64,000 nt of DNA from Candidatus Mnemosynella biddleae (GTDB lineage Archaea > Halobacteriota > Archaeoglobi > Mnemosynellales > Mnemosynellaceae): assembly GCA_002011165.2 (NCBI GenBank), contig MTMI02000009.1, positions 171,753-235,752 on the forward strand, read 5' to 3'. Shown piece by piece: positions 8,472 to 17,803 of this stretch; the stretch's first letter is position 1, and each line of letters starts with the position of its first letter. The translations under genes and the position numbers were made by a program. Under the pieces are notes generated by a model, which worked only from the letters and a program-made list of their open reading frames with translations, was not told where the DNA came from and did not search any database.

Positions 8472-9065
8472 ATGCTTGAACCTCATGAAGGAGAGTTCGC
8501 AGTTAAAGTTGTAAGAGAAGCAATTGAAAAGAGATTGAAAGGGGTAAAAGTAAGTGTTAAAGACTTCGAATTTCCTCCGAAGTTCGAAGAGAAGCGAGGA
8601 GTATTTGTGACTCTCTACAAGAACGGAGAGTTGAGAGGATGTATAGGATATCCTTATCCTGTTCTTCCTCTGAAAGAAGCTCTGATAAAAGCTGCGTTAA
8701 GCTCAGCTTTTGAAGATCCAAGATTTCCTCCAGTAAGGGAGAAGGAAATGGAGAGAATTAGAGTATCTGTTACAGTGCTCTCCGAACCAAAGAAGTTAAA
8801 GAGTAAACCAGAAGAGAGACCCGAGAGAATTGAAATTGGAAAACACGGAATCATCATAAAAAGAGGAATCTTTCAGGGGCTCCTTCTTCCCCAAGTTGCA
8901 GTTGAATATGGATGGGATGCTGAGACATTTCTTATGCAAACTTGTGTTAAAGCTGGTCTTCCCCCCAAAAGCTGGCTTGATGAGGATACTGAGGTATTCC
9001 TTTTCACGGGAGAGATATTCGAAGAAATAGAACCCAAAGGAAAAATTGCTCACATTGGTCTGTAG
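8472..9065 (+). CDS. amrA: AMMECR1 family protein (AmmeMemoRadiSam protein A)
   Basis: A 197-residue AMMECR1-domain protein. Seen: FVTLYKNGELRGCIGY, which contains the family hallmark LRGCIG, then AAFEDPRFPPV-type sequence and a C-terminal VAVEYGWDAETFL. The open frame continues upstream through RNase P RNA, but ATG 8472 fits family N-termini (MLEPHEGEFAVKVV), and upstream codons are structural-RNA sequence. The function is unknown; it co-occurs with radical SAM AmrS, found at 4759. The 3' end overlaps the convergent PhoU-like gene by 16 bases. Confidence 0.88.
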   Translation: MLEPHEGEFAVKVVREAIEKRLKGVKVSVKDFEFPPKFEEKRGVFVTLYKNGELRGCIGYPYPVLPLKEALIKAALSSAFEDPRFPPVREKEMERIRVSVTVLSEPKKLKSKPEERPERIEIGKHGIIIKRGIFQGLLLPQVAVEYGWDAETFLMQTCVKAGLPPKSWLDEDTEVFLFTGEIFEEIEPKGKIAHIGL

Positions 9066-9745
9066 ATCATCGTCCTTAATCTATCTGCAGCCCTTGCTGT
9101 GTTATCTGACACATCTGCAAGAGTGATGATGATGTGATACAGATGAAAGACATTTGTGGCTCCAAGCTCCTTTTCAGATTTGTATATCTCTTTGAGCATT
9201 TCCAGCTCTATTATATCAACTTCATGTTCAAGCTCCTCAATTTTTGGGACAATTTCGACTGTCCTCATAACAACCTTCTTGCTGAAGGATGAGTCGAGAA
9301 GGTCTTTGATTTCTGATACTAAAGCGTCATAAATATCTATGCACTCTATCGTCTTGTTCATCATCTCCCTAAATTGTTTTTTAAGAGTTTCCGTTAGTAT
9401 GACGTCCTCTTTTATGGAGATTAACTCCGCAGCTCTTTCTGCACTGTCTGCAATCGAATCCTGAGGCTTCAGAAATTCTAAAGCGTCGTTTCTGTCAACT
9501 GGAAGAAGAACAGCTGCGTGGAGTCTTTCTCTGACTTTCTGCTTGATTATATCGGCTTCATGCTCCAGTTTGGAGACTTCCTCAGCCAATTTAACGACAC
9601 TTTCCATATCTCCTTTACACCAAGCATCCACAACTTTCTTCAATGCATAAACAGTCTCCTTTCCTTTCAATGCATGCTCGTAAATGGGACCAAAGGGAGA
9701 CTTACCGAAAATGTCAAGTATTGGTCTTATGAAGTCCTTAACCAT
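9050..9745 (-). CDS. PhoU-like DUF47 phosphate transport accessory protein
   Basis: A 231-residue, almost wholly helical protein of the DUF47/TIGR00153 family related to PhoU. It has two repeated three-helix units with acidic motifs (KLEHEADIIKQ near residue 60, ELEHEVDIIELE near residue 172) that bind metal clusters in relatives. It lies one base downstream of the Pit transporter gene and is surely co-transcribed; such pairs are common. It probably modulates phosphate uptake through Pit. Confidence 0.9.
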   Translation of the reverse strand: MVKDFIRPILDIFGKSPFGPIYEHALKGKETVYALKKVVDAWCKGDMESVVKLAEEVSKLEHEADIIKQKVRERLHAAVLLPVDRNDALEFLKPQDSIADSAERAAELISIKEDVILTETLKKQFREMMNKTIECIDIYDALVSEIKDLLDSSFSKKVVMRTVEIVPKIEELEHEVDIIELEMLKEIYKSEKELGATNVFHLYHIIITLADVSDNTARAADRLRTMIYRPM

Positions 9746-9746
9746 T

Positions 9747-10766
9747 TCATATCACCGCTTCGAAGATTATGTAAAGGAGAAGGCTCCCAAGAGCTGTTGC
9801 GGGAACCGTCACCACCCAGGAATATATTATTTTGCGTATGACACTTAAATCTACTGCCTCAATACCTCCAGCCAATCCCACTCCAACAACCGCGCCAACG
9901 AGAGTATGCGTTGTTGATATCGGGAGTCCAAGTGAAGAGCATACGAGAACTGTTGAAGCGGTTCCGAATTCTGCGCTGAAACCTCTCGTAGGAGTTAACG
10001 TCGTAATTCTTTCTCCAACAGTTTCAATAACTCTATGACCCCAAGTTGCAAGTCCTATGACAATTCCAATACCTCCTATTGCAAGAAGCCATCTCGGAAT
10101 CTCTGCTCCAAATAATCCGAGTGCAGCAGAAACAGGACCAACTGCATTTGCAACATCATTTGAACCGTGTGCGAATGCAACATAAGAAGCGGAAGCAATC
10201 TGGAGATATCCAAAAATTCTCTCCACTTTTTTCACATTTTCAGCGGTCTCCAAGATATATTTTCGGATTAGGTAGAAAATCAAAAAAGCGGATATCCCTC
10301 CTGTTATTGGAGAGAGGATCCAGCTTGCAACTATTTTGAGAAGGACAAACCACTTTATGGAGGAGAGAGAAAGAGAACCTTTGAAAACCAATCCCAGACC
10401 AAAACCCAGAACAGCCCCTACAATGGAATGAGTTGTGGAAACTGGAAGTTTGTAGAATGTTGCTACGGTTATCCAGACTCCAGCAACAAGAATTGCAGAA
10501 AGTGCCCCAATAGTTATGAGATGCTGATCTATCAGTTCTATCGGGATTATTCCCTTCGCAATTGTCGTAGTAACCCTTTTGCCGAAGAATACCGCACCAG
10601 AGAATTCAAGAATTCCTGCAAGGATTATGACTTGTTTGATCGTCAGAGCTTTGCTCCCAACAGAGGTTCCCATTGCATTCGCAAGGTCATTAGCTCCGAT
10701 ATTCCATGCCATGTAGAGACCGGCAATAAGTGTAAATAATATCAAAGGTTCTGCCAGCTCCAACAA
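9747..10766 (-). CDS. pit: PiT family inorganic phosphate transporter
   Basis: A 339-residue membrane protein with the duplicated PiT signature. The first copy is [15 protein letters not shown] near residues 24-38 and the second is [13 protein letters not shown] near the middle. The sequence [14 protein letters not shown] is also repeated, as [14 protein letters not shown]. About ten membrane helices are visible. It is a Na+- or H+-coupled phosphate symporter at the cytoplasmic membrane, first gene of a two-gene operon with the DUF47 protein. It is divergent from tbp. Confidence 0.93.
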   Translation of the reverse strand: MLELAEPLILFTLIAGLYMAWNIGANDLANAMGTSVGSKALTIKQVIILAGILEFSGAVFFGKRVTTTIAKGIIPIELIDQHLITIGALSAILVAGVWITVATFYKLPVSTTHSIVGAVLGFGLGLVFKGSLSLSSIKWFVLLKIVASWILSPITGGISAFLIFYLIRKYILETAENVKKVERIFGYLQIASASYVAFAHGSNDVANAVGPVSAALGLFGAEIPRWLLAIGGIGIVIGLATWGHRVIETVGERITTLTPTRGFSAEFGTASTVLVCSSLGLPISTTHTLVGAVVGVGLAGGIEAVDLSVIRKIIYSWVVTVPATALGSLLLYIIFEAVI

Positions 10767-10849
10767 TACACCTCCACCTTAGATGAAAGTATTGAGGTTC
10801 AACAATTAAAAAACTTTCAAGTATTTTTTTATCCGATGAACGAGGGGGC

Positions 10850-10862
10850 AAAATATTTAAAA
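10850..10862 (+). promoter_or_regulatory. TATA element upstream of tbp
   Basis: An A/T run (AAAATATTTAAAA) centred about 43 bases before the tbp ATG, at a spacing that would give a short leader containing the GAGGG ribosome-binding sequence at 10888. A second TTTAAATA at 10880 is too close to the start codon to serve as the TATA box. This is inference from spacing only. Confidence 0.45.
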
Positions 10863-10899
10863 TGTAAATAGAGGTCACTTTAAATATGAGGGTATAAAA

Positions 10900-11451
10900 A
10901 TGGCAGGAACCAAGATCAACATCGAAAATATTGTTGCTTCCACTGGGATAGCGGAAGAACTTGACCTGAAGAAAATAGAAAAGGGACTTGAAGGTTCAGA
11001 ATATAACGAAAAGAAATTTCCGGGACTGGTTTACAGAATAAACAACCCAAAAGCAGCTTTTCTGATATTCAGATCCGGAAAAGTGAATTGCACTGGTGCA
11101 AAAAGCGTGGAAGATGTTAATAAGGCAGTTGAGCATCTTGTTTCGAAGCTTAGAAGCATGGGAATCGAAGTGTACGAGAATCCAGAGGTCAAAATTCAAA
11201 ATATCGTGGCTTCTGCAGATCTGGGCTTTGACGTTAATTTAAACGCTCTCGCAATAGGACTTGGACTGGAAAATGTGGAATACGAACCAGAGCAGTTTCC
11301 AGGACTGGTTTATAGGCTTGATGATCCAAAAGTGGTCATATTAGTCTTTGGTTCAGGAAAACTAGTGATCACAGGTGGGAAGACTGAAGAAGATTGTAAG
11401 AGAAGTGTTGAAAAGCTGAGACGACAAATTGAAGAGCTCGGTCTTGCCTGA
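10900..11451 (+). CDS. tbp: TATA-box-binding protein
   Basis: A 183-residue TBP with the expected two pseudo-repeats. Repeat one contains IENIVAST and [18 protein letters not shown]; repeat two contains IQNIVASAD and [18 protein letters not shown]. Each ends with a GSGK- or RSGK-type turn ([21 protein letters not shown]). It binds promoter TATA elements and recruits TFB and RNA polymerase. A short acidic/amidated C-terminus follows. It is complete and full length. Confidence 0.97.
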   Translation: MAGTKINIENIVASTGIAEELDLKKIEKGLEGSEYNEKKFPGLVYRINNPKAAFLIFRSGKVNCTGAKSVEDVNKAVEHLVSKLRSMGIEVYENPEVKIQNIVASADLGFDVNLNALAIGLGLENVEYEPEQFPGLVYRLDDPKVVILVFGSGKLVITGGKTEEDCKRSVEKLRRQIEELGLA

Positions 11452-11459
11452 ATGGAGTT

Positions 11460-12122
11460 TCAAAAGCTTATCTTTACTAAGATTTCTTCTGGATTCTCCA
11501 GATATTTTTTTATTCCCTTAACGTGCCCTATACCGACTACAGCAACCACCTTGAGATTATCGGGAAGTTTCAGAAGTTTAGAGGCCATGTAAGCATCCCT
11601 TTCCTCAACAAGAACTTCAAGAGCTGAAGGAGACGCTCTCCCGAGCTCTTTTAGGATTGCAGAGACGAAATCCTCATCCTTCATTCTTTCAATATCAACA
11701 CTCTTAGTGAAGAGAAAAGACGAAAGAGTCATGAAAATGATCTTGATTTTCTCTTTCAAACTCATTCGTTTCCATAAGCGTTGAAAAGTTATGTGAAGAG
11801 GTCTATCTATGAAATAAACAAATGCACCGACTTCTTCAGCTACTTTAACTGCTTGAAGCATTTCTTCTCCTGCTCGAACACCGAGTTTCTTCCCAATTCT
11901 CCTCTGAAGAACGGTTAAGAGGAGAGAGAAAAAAGTAAATGAATTGAGATTTCTTAAAACATATCTAAAAGATATGTCTCTATTTTCCACAAGAGCTTTA
12001 AATCTCAAAGGATCAAGTTCTACAGCAACAACATCAGGTTTTATTTCCCTTATCTTCCTCTCGACTTCCTCTACACTCTCTTTAGAAACATGAGCAGTTC
12101 CTATGATCTCGACATTTCTCAT
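11460..12122 (-). CDS. TraB/PrgY-like family protein
   Basis: A 220-residue protein of the TraB (GumN/PrgY-related) family. Seen: the N-terminal GTAHVSKESVEEV, VVAVELDPLRF, and a C-terminal VVGIGHVKGI, which hold the conserved His, Glu and Gly-His residues. Longer archaeal members have a C-terminal membrane domain that is absent here; one hydrophobic segment (IIFMTLSSFLF) remains. Proposed roles include metal-dependent proteolysis or pheromone inactivation, none proven for archaea. It overlaps the protease gene upstream by 4 bases, so the two are co-transcribed. Confidence 0.82.
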   Translation of the reverse strand: MRNVEIIGTAHVSKESVEEVERKIREIKPDVVAVELDPLRFKALVENRDISFRYVLRNLNSFTFFSLLLTVLQRRIGKKLGVRAGEEMLQAVKVAEEVGAFVYFIDRPLHITFQRLWKRMSLKEKIKIIFMTLSSFLFTKSVDIERMKDEDFVSAILKELGRASPSALEVLVEERDAYMASKLLKLPDNLKVVAVVGIGHVKGIKKYLENPEEILVKISF

Positions 12123-13192
12123 CTTCTCCTCATCTCCGTGAGGAGCTGAAGCGATCTCAAAATGTCGGTTCTTGTTACAATTCCGATCACTTTTCCGTTT
12201 TCAACGACTGGAACTCTCCCCACACCTGTCTCAGACATTTTCTTAACTATCAAACTCAAAGGATCGTCTGGAGAGGCTACCATCACATCTCTTGACATTA
12301 TTTCGTAGATCTTCACATCCCTTCTTCTCTCAGTAGGAACTTTCCTCACATCTTCAAGAGTTACAACACCGACAAGTCTCCCTTCCTGAATCACGGGATA
12401 GCCCATGTGTTTTTCTTCAAACATCTTAAAGAGGAGTTCTTCTACTGAGAGATCTGGAGAGACCATAGAGACGTTTTCGGTCATGATATCTCGGATTCTC
12501 AACCCTTCGAAAAGAGAGGTCATTGCAGTTGCCCTCTCTTCTTCACTTGCACCGATGTAGATGAAGAAAGCTATTACGAAAAGCCAGAGGTTATAGAAAA
12601 GTCCGAAGAATGCCATGAAAATCGCTATCAGCTTCCCTATCTCTGCAGCTTTTTTCGTGGCTTCGAGGAAGGGCATACGAGAGGCGAATATAGCTCTGAG
12701 AATTCGCCCTCCATCCATTGGAAAAGCTGGAATGAGATTGAAGAGGGCGAGAGCAAGATTCACGATAAAAAGGAAGTAGAAAAGGTTTTCCAACGGTGAT
12801 GTGAAGAGATGGAGGAAATAAAAAGCGAGTGCGAGTGAAAAACTTGTTAGAGGTCCTGAAGAAGATATTAAAGCCTCTGATTTAGGATCTTCTGGAATAT
12901 CCTCCATGGAAGCAACTCCTCCAAAGAGCATTAAAGTTATGCTTCTGATTTTAACACCTTTTTTCAAAGCAACTAAAGAATGTGCAATTTCATGGATCAA
13001 GATGCTCGTGAAGAGGAGGAGAGTTGCCACAGTGGAGTAAATGTAATTCAGAGGTTCGGGAAGATTTCCAAAACCCCATGGAGGCAAATTGAAAGCGAAA
13101 ATCCATATGAAAACAGGAAGTATGAAAAGGAAGCTTATATGAAGCTCCAAAGGAATTCCGAAAATTTTCGCAAGACGAATTGAAGATTTCAT
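12119..13192 (-). CDS. M50 site-2-type metalloprotease with two CBS domains
   Basis: A 357-residue intramembrane zinc protease. Seen: the zinc-binding HEIAHS in a membrane helix (about residues 66-71), the second metal-ligand motif PAFPMDGGRIL (about residues 154-164), several further hydrophobic helices, and then two CBS domains (IRDIMTENVSMV and IYEIMSRDVMVA). CBS domains usually bind adenosine nucleotides and may gate activity. The same architecture is known in archaeal S2P homologues. The substrate is unknown. Confidence 0.92.
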   Translation of the reverse strand: MKSSIRLAKIFGIPLELHISFLFILPVFIWIFAFNLPPWGFGNLPEPLNYIYSTVATLLLFTSILIHEIAHSLVALKKGVKIRSITLMLFGGVASMEDIPEDPKSEALISSSGPLTSFSLALAFYFLHLFTSPLENLFYFLFIVNLALALFNLIPAFPMDGGRILRAIFASRMPFLEATKKAAEIGKLIAIFMAFFGLFYNLWLFVIAFFIYIGASEEERATAMTSLFEGLRIRDIMTENVSMVSPDLSVEELLFKMFEEKHMGYPVIQEGRLVGVVTLEDVRKVPTERRRDVKIYEIMSRDVMVASPDDPLSLIVKKMSETGVGRVPVVENGKVIGIVTRTDILRSLQLLTEMRRR

Positions 13193-13301
13193 GATTTTTT
13201 GTTAGCTGTAAATGTCTAATAACACTTGCGCTTCTCGGATCCGAGTATCTGAAAGGGTTTATATATAGGTTCAACATGAGTTACAAAAAGGTGAAAGAGG
13301 C

Positions 13302-13556
13302 ATGAAAACAGAGCTTACATCGCTTTTCGGTATGGATGTCTACACTGATAAAGGAAAATACGTCGGAAAGATTAATGATGTGGTAATAGACCCAGAAGAA
13401 AAGAAAATAGCAGGACTTGCTCTGATAAATGTAAATCCCGAAATTTACGACACGAATAACAAAGGGCTGATAATACCCTACAGACTTGTCATAGCAGTAG
13501 GCGACATTGTGTTAATGAAGGAGATCAGAGTCGCGAGAGAAAAGGAAAAGATTTAA
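13302..13556 (+). CDS. PRC-barrel domain protein
   Basis: An 84-residue single PRC-barrel. It opens with FGMDVYTDKGKYVGKINDVVID and ends with IPYRLVIAVGDIVLM, the usual beta-barrel layout. Small archaeal PRC-barrel proteins are widespread, linked to RNA processing or cell division by analogy, and their function is unproven. An AAGGTG-type ribosome-binding site precedes the ATG. It converges with the DHH protein gene, 4 bases away. Confidence 0.88.
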   Translation: MKTELTSLFGMDVYTDKGKYVGKINDVVIDPEEKKIAGLALINVNPEIYDTNNKGLIIPYRLVIAVGDIVLMKEIRVAREKEKI

Positions 13557-13560
13557 AATA

Positions 13561-15009
13561 TTATTCTTCTATTTTCTCGACCCCTACTGCAGCCAAAAAT
13601 CTTTTTGCAACAGACTCAGCAATTATTTTCATTAACATTTCTTTATCCCTTACATCGCCAAAAATTCCGAGAGGTATCTCAGCTGCAGCCGCATGAGCGT
13701 GGCCTCCAGCACTTCCTATATCTGCATAAGCTCTTGCAACCACCTCTCCTATGTTCAGCCTAATGTCTCTGTTTCTGGCGCAAACCAAGATCTTCTCCTC
13801 AGAAATTCCTATAACTAAAACTGTGGTTATCCCCTCAAGTCTGAGCAGATAGTCCGCAGCTTGGGTTAAAGCATCACGATCTCTGACCATTCCGACCGTA
13901 GTTATCAGAATGCTTCCCTTCAATTTTCTATTTTTTATAGCCTCTCCAATCACATCAAGAGTTTCTGTTGAGATATCCGGCGATGTCAGCTGATCGAGGA
14001 TTTCCTGATTTACGAAAGGATGAAGAAAAGCTGCTGCACTGAAATCGGCTGGGAAGACATTCCTCCTGAAATTATTTGTATCTGTTCTGATTCCATACAT
14101 CAGGGCAGTTGCTAGAGTTTTGTCAACAGGGATGTTCATCTCCTGAAGGTATTTCGTGAGAATTGTGGATGTTGCGCCAACATCACTCCTGACATCTATG
14201 AACTCTGCGGAGATGTTTTCAGTTTCAACTGGATGATGATCTATGACTATTGAAACGGGAGTATTTGAAGGAAGTGAGTTGTATCTCCCAGGAATTGAAC
14301 AATCCACCAGAGCGAGCTTCTCGTAACTCTTGACGTCAATCTTGCTGATCGGCTTCAAATCAACATCGAGGAGGTTTACCATGGCTCTATTTTCCTGATG
14401 CCCAATTGTACCTCCATAAAGAATTTCGGCTTTAACTCCAAAATGCTCTGCAATTCTCTTCAGAGCCATTCCGCTAGCCATTGCATCTGGATCTGGATTA
14501 TCGTGAAGAACTATTCCCAAAATCCCATTTTTAATTTCAGATATCACTTCCCTAAGTTCTTCCGAAGATTTTCTGAAAATTGTTTTTTCGATGGCATGAA
14601 GAACGTACTTCGCAAGAATGACCGGAGGTAACACCACATCATCTGCACCGAGTCTTCTGAGTTCTTCCTCGCTTGCTGGATTGCTCGCTCTTGCGATGAC
14701 CACGACATCTGGGTAGACATTCTTTATAGCTCTAATTGCACTCTTGTTTGCTTCCATATCTGGGGTCATCACAAGAACCGCTCGATATTCCGAGAGTTTC
14801 AGCTCTTTGAAAAGTTTTTCATCCTTTATATCACCAAGAATTGCTTCAAAATTCTGATCTCTGAGTGACTCGATTCTTTTTTCATCCACATCCACAATAA
14901 CGACGTCGAAACCGCTATCCATAAGTTCCTTGGCAACATTAAAACCAAAACTTCCGGCGCCAAGCACAAGATACTTCGGTTTTTCGCTGAGCTTTTTCTT
15001 TTTCGCCAT
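13561..15009 (-). CDS. TrkA-N domain fused to DHH/DHHA1 phosphoesterase
   Basis: An archaeal fusion protein of about 482 residues. The N-terminal Rossmann domain has LGAGSFGFNVAKELM and an acidic residue at the end of strand two (VIVDVDEKRI), as in TrkA-N nucleotide-binding domains. The DHH part carries DNPDPDA, IVDHHPVE and, in DHHA1, GSAGGHAHAAAAEI. DHH proteins hydrolyse small nucleotides or short RNA; the Rossmann part may sense NAD(H). ATG 15009 is preferred to the GTG four codons upstream. It is divergent from tRNA-Lys. Confidence 0.9.
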   Translation of the reverse strand: MAKKKKLSEKPKYLVLGAGSFGFNVAKELMDSGFDVVIVDVDEKRIESLRDQNFEAILGDIKDEKLFKELKLSEYRAVLVMTPDMEANKSAIRAIKNVYPDVVVIARASNPASEEELRRLGADDVVLPPVILAKYVLHAIEKTIFRKSSEELREVISEIKNGILGIVLHDNPDPDAMASGMALKRIAEHFGVKAEILYGGTIGHQENRAMVNLLDVDLKPISKIDVKSYEKLALVDCSIPGRYNSLPSNTPVSIVIDHHPVETENISAEFIDVRSDVGATSTILTKYLQEMNIPVDKTLATALMYGIRTDTNNFRRNVFPADFSAAAFLHPFVNQEILDQLTSPDISTETLDVIGEAIKNRKLKGSILITTVGMVRDRDALTQAADYLLRLEGITTVLVIGISEEKILVCARNRDIRLNIGEVVARAYADIGSAGGHAHAAAAEIPLGIFGDVRDKEMLMKIIAESVAKRFLAAVGVEKIEE

Positions 15010-15076
15010 CTCTATTTTCACCGCAACAGAGGGTTAATTTTATATCTTCCTTTAATAAATATATCGGAATCGCCAA

Positions 15077-15150
<74 letters not shown>

Positions 15151-15207
15151 TAACTAGTTTTTCATTTTGCGGAAACTTTAAGAGTTTTTCATTCCACTTC
15201 CTAGTTC

Positions 15208-16275
15208 ATGAGACTTTTCACCACACTCGTCACAGAGAATTTGGAGATGAAAAACAGAATCTTCAGATCGGCTACTGCAGAGGTCATGGCAGATGAAGAT
15301 GGAAGAGTTACGGAATCTCTAATTGAGCTTTATAGAAATCTTGCAAAAGGTGGAGCTTCCACAATCATTACGGGTTTCATGTATGTAAGCGAGGATGGAA
15401 AAGCGATTGAGAAGATGGTTGGAATAAGCAAAGACGAACATATTGAGGGTCTTTCAAAACTCGTCTCAGAGGTTAAAAAAGTGGACGAGAGTGTTGTCTT
15501 TGTTGCTCAGCTTTGTCATGCGGGAAGACAAACAAGAGTCTCCGAGCCAGTTGCACCTTCTAGAGTTGAGGATCCTTCAACCGGGATTGTCCCAAGAGAG
15601 CTGAGAAAAGAGGAAATTGAAAGAATCGTTGACGACTTCGCAAAATCCGCTGAAAGGGCTGAGAGGGCGGGATTTGATGCAGTCCAACTTCATTCAGCTC
15701 ATGGATATCTCCTAAGTCAGTTTATTTCACCTCACACAAACAGAAGAGAAGATGAATACGGAAAGAGAAGGGGAAAAATTATCCTCGACATCTTAGAGAG
15801 AATCAAAGAAAGATGCGAAATACCCGTAATGATTAAAATGAACGCCTGCGATTTCATTCCGAGAGGACTGGAAGTGAAAGATGCAGTGGAAATTGCAAAA
15901 ACTCTTGAAAAAGCTGGTTTGGAGCTTATAGAGGTTAGTGGAGGGATGCACGAATCAGCGTTTCATTACAAGGAGAATATGATCTCAAGAAGGATACAAA
16001 AAGAAGAAGCTTATTTTGCGGAATTTGCCAAAAAAATAAAAAGAGAGGTTGAAATACCAGTTGGGTGTGTTGGAGGAATAAGAAGTGTTGAAGTTGCGGA
16101 GAAATTGCTTGAACATCTTGACTTCATCTCGCTTTCAAGACCGTTGATAAGAGATCCGCTGCTCCCAGCGAAATGGATGAGAGGAGAGAGCTCCGAAAGC
16201 GATTGCATATCATGCAATCGCTGTCTTGAAAGGATAAGACGAGGAGAACCTCTCAGATGTGAAATGATAAGATGA
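15208..16275 (+). CDS. old yellow enzyme family NADH:flavin oxidoreductase
   Basis: A 355-residue TIM-barrel flavoprotein. Seen: LKNRIF-like N-terminus (MKNRIFRSATAE), QLCHAGRQT, the active-site region FDAVQLHSAHGYLLSQFISP, and the phosphate-binding end VGGIRSVEVAEKLL. The C-terminus CISCNRCLERIRRGEPLRC holds four cysteines, suggesting an iron-sulfur cluster as in the longer BaiH/2,4-dienoyl-CoA reductase group, but the second NAD(P)H domain of those enzymes is missing. It probably reduces an enone or enoate; the substrate is unknown. Confidence 0.87.
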   Translation: MRLFTTLVTENLEMKNRIFRSATAEVMADEDGRVTESLIELYRNLAKGGASTIITGFMYVSEDGKAIEKMVGISKDEHIEGLSKLVSEVKKVDESVVFVAQLCHAGRQTRVSEPVAPSRVEDPSTGIVPRELRKEEIERIVDDFAKSAERAERAGFDAVQLHSAHGYLLSQFISPHTNRREDEYGKRRGKIILDILERIKERCEIPVMIKMNACDFIPRGLEVKDAVEIAKTLEKAGLELIEVSGGMHESAFHYKENMISRRIQKEEAYFAEFAKKIKREVEIPVGCVGGIRSVEVAEKLLEHLDFISLSRPLIRDPLLPAKWMRGESSESDCISCNRCLERIRRGEPLRCEMIR

Positions 16276-16308
16276 AGAGCTCATGAGAGCGAAGTTGAGT
16301 GGCTTCAG

Positions 16309-17472
16309 ATGAAAGATTTCATCACCTTCCTTTCGGTTGCTTTCGTCGCAATTCTCTTAGCTCCAATTCTCTCGAACCGTTTTAAAATTCCTCTCATAGT
16401 CATTGAGATGATTCTCGGAATAATCTTGGGAAATCTAATCTTCAGCGCCTCACTCAAAAACTTTAGCGAAATTATAGAAATTTTCAAGCTCTTCGGACTG
16501 ATTTACCTGATGTTCCTAGCTGGACTTGAGGTGGATTTTGAGGGACTGGAAATAGGAATCAGAAGAACGATGTTCATAGCTTTTTCCTCACTCCTTATTC
16601 CCTTTATTTCAGGATATCTCTTAGGAGAGAGGATAGGAGTGGCACCTCTTTTTATGGGCACTCTTCTCTCTACTACCTCGCTTGGGGTGATTTTACCGCT
16701 AACAAGAGAGCTCTCTGATAATGGTTTCAAGAAGATTCTCCTCGGCTCGGTCGTGATAGTTGATATACTCAGCATGTTTCTTCTTGCACTATCAGTCACA
16801 ATTATAGAAGGAGAGATGAACCTTTCCTTCTTATATTCCCTCATTTTTGTAACAATTCTCTTCCTTCTCCCGAAAGCCTTGAGAGATTCTGGATTTATCA
16901 GATTTCTTGATACTTGGATCGATGAAGAGAGTCACTTTGAACTCGGTGTTCGATTCTCCTTCGCACTTATAATTTTCTTTGTTGTCCTTTCCGAATACTT
17001 TGGATTCCACTCTATTTTAGGTGCTTTCATAGCGGGTCTGATAATTTCAGAAGCACTTCCCCACGATAAAACTATGCTGGAGAGAAAACTCGAAAGTTTT
17101 GGATATGGATTTTTTATTCCGATCCTCTTTATCCTTGTTGGAGTTAAAGTTGATCTTCTGGAACTCTTTTCAAAGCTCGATAATCTGATGCTTCTCACCC
17201 TAATCCTCATTACTGCACTCGCATCGAAGATGATAGGAGCTGGGGTCTCATCACTCCTTGCAGGTATGAACATTAAGAAAGCAATTTCACTTGGAGTGCT
17301 TCACTCAGCTCGTTTGAGCTTAGTAATTGCAGGAGTAGAAATTGGAATTCAAGCAGGAATAATAAATGAAAGTATATACGCTATCTTCGTAATGATTGCC
17401 ATAATTTCTTCGATTCTTTCGCCTTCACTAGGGAAACAGATTCTGGGACCTCAGAAGACAAGAATTTCATAG
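16309..17472 (+). CDS. CPA2/KefB-type cation:proton antiporter
   Basis: A 387-residue membrane protein with about 12 helices and no cytoplasmic RCK domain. Typical segments include GLIYLMFLAGLEVDFEG near residues 63-79, GTLLSTTSLGVILP, and HSILGAFIAGLIISE, the core of the monovalent cation:proton antiporter-2 family. It exchanges Na+ or K+ for protons. Its 3' end overlaps the convergent DsrE-like gene by 22 bases. Confidence 0.9.
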   Translation: MKDFITFLSVAFVAILLAPILSNRFKIPLIVIEMILGIILGNLIFSASLKNFSEIIEIFKLFGLIYLMFLAGLEVDFEGLEIGIRRTMFIAFSSLLIPFISGYLLGERIGVAPLFMGTLLSTTSLGVILPLTRELSDNGFKKILLGSVVIVDILSMFLLALSVTIIEGEMNLSFLYSLIFVTILFLLPKALRDSGFIRFLDTWIDEESHFELGVRFSFALIIFFVVLSEYFGFHSILGAFIAGLIISEALPHDKTMLERKLESFGYGFFIPILFILVGVKVDLLELFSKLDNLMLLTLILITALASKMIGAGVSSLLAGMNIKKAISLGVLHSARLSLVIAGVEIGIQAGIINESIYAIFVMIAIISSILSPSLGKQILGPQKTRIS

Positions 17473-17798
17473 CCTTCCTCGATATACCTTCTCATGCTCG
17501 GGTGTCCATCCATTTCATCACAGAGCTTCAAACCTTCTTCCTCAGCGCTTTTCAGCGATTTTGTTTGAGTTGCACAACTCTTACAAACGCAGTCGATGAT
17601 GCCTTTACTTTTCACTTCTGAGTAAACTTTTGAGAGAGGATCCTCGGGGTCAGAAATCTTTCCAATGAAGCGTGTTGAAGCTCCTTCTATGACGATCTTA
17701 ACATCAAAATTGTGTTCCTTCATATCCAGCGCATTTAACATGGCATGAACAAAGCACATCTTTTCGTCTGTGAAAGTGAAGATTGCTACTTTTTTCAT
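17451..17798 (-). CDS. DsrE/F-like small cytoplasmic protein
   Basis: A 115-residue alpha/beta protein beginning MKKVAIFTF, resembling the DsrE/DsrF-like fold. It carries a cysteine group DCVCKSCATQTKS in the middle and one more Cys near the C-terminus, compatible with sulfur relay or thiol redox. The start at 17798 is favoured by GGAGGTG a few bases upstream; a longer in-frame ORF exists but lacks such a site. It lies 5 bases after the fumarase beta gene and is probably in its operon. Exact function unknown. Confidence 0.7.
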   Translation of the reverse strand: MKKVAIFTFTDEKMCFVHAMLNALDMKEHNFDVKIVIEGASTRFIGKISDPEDPLSKVYSEVKSKGIIDCVCKSCATQTKSLKSAEEEGLKLCDEMDGHPSMRRYIEEGYEILVF

Positions 17799-17803
17799 TC
17801 TTT

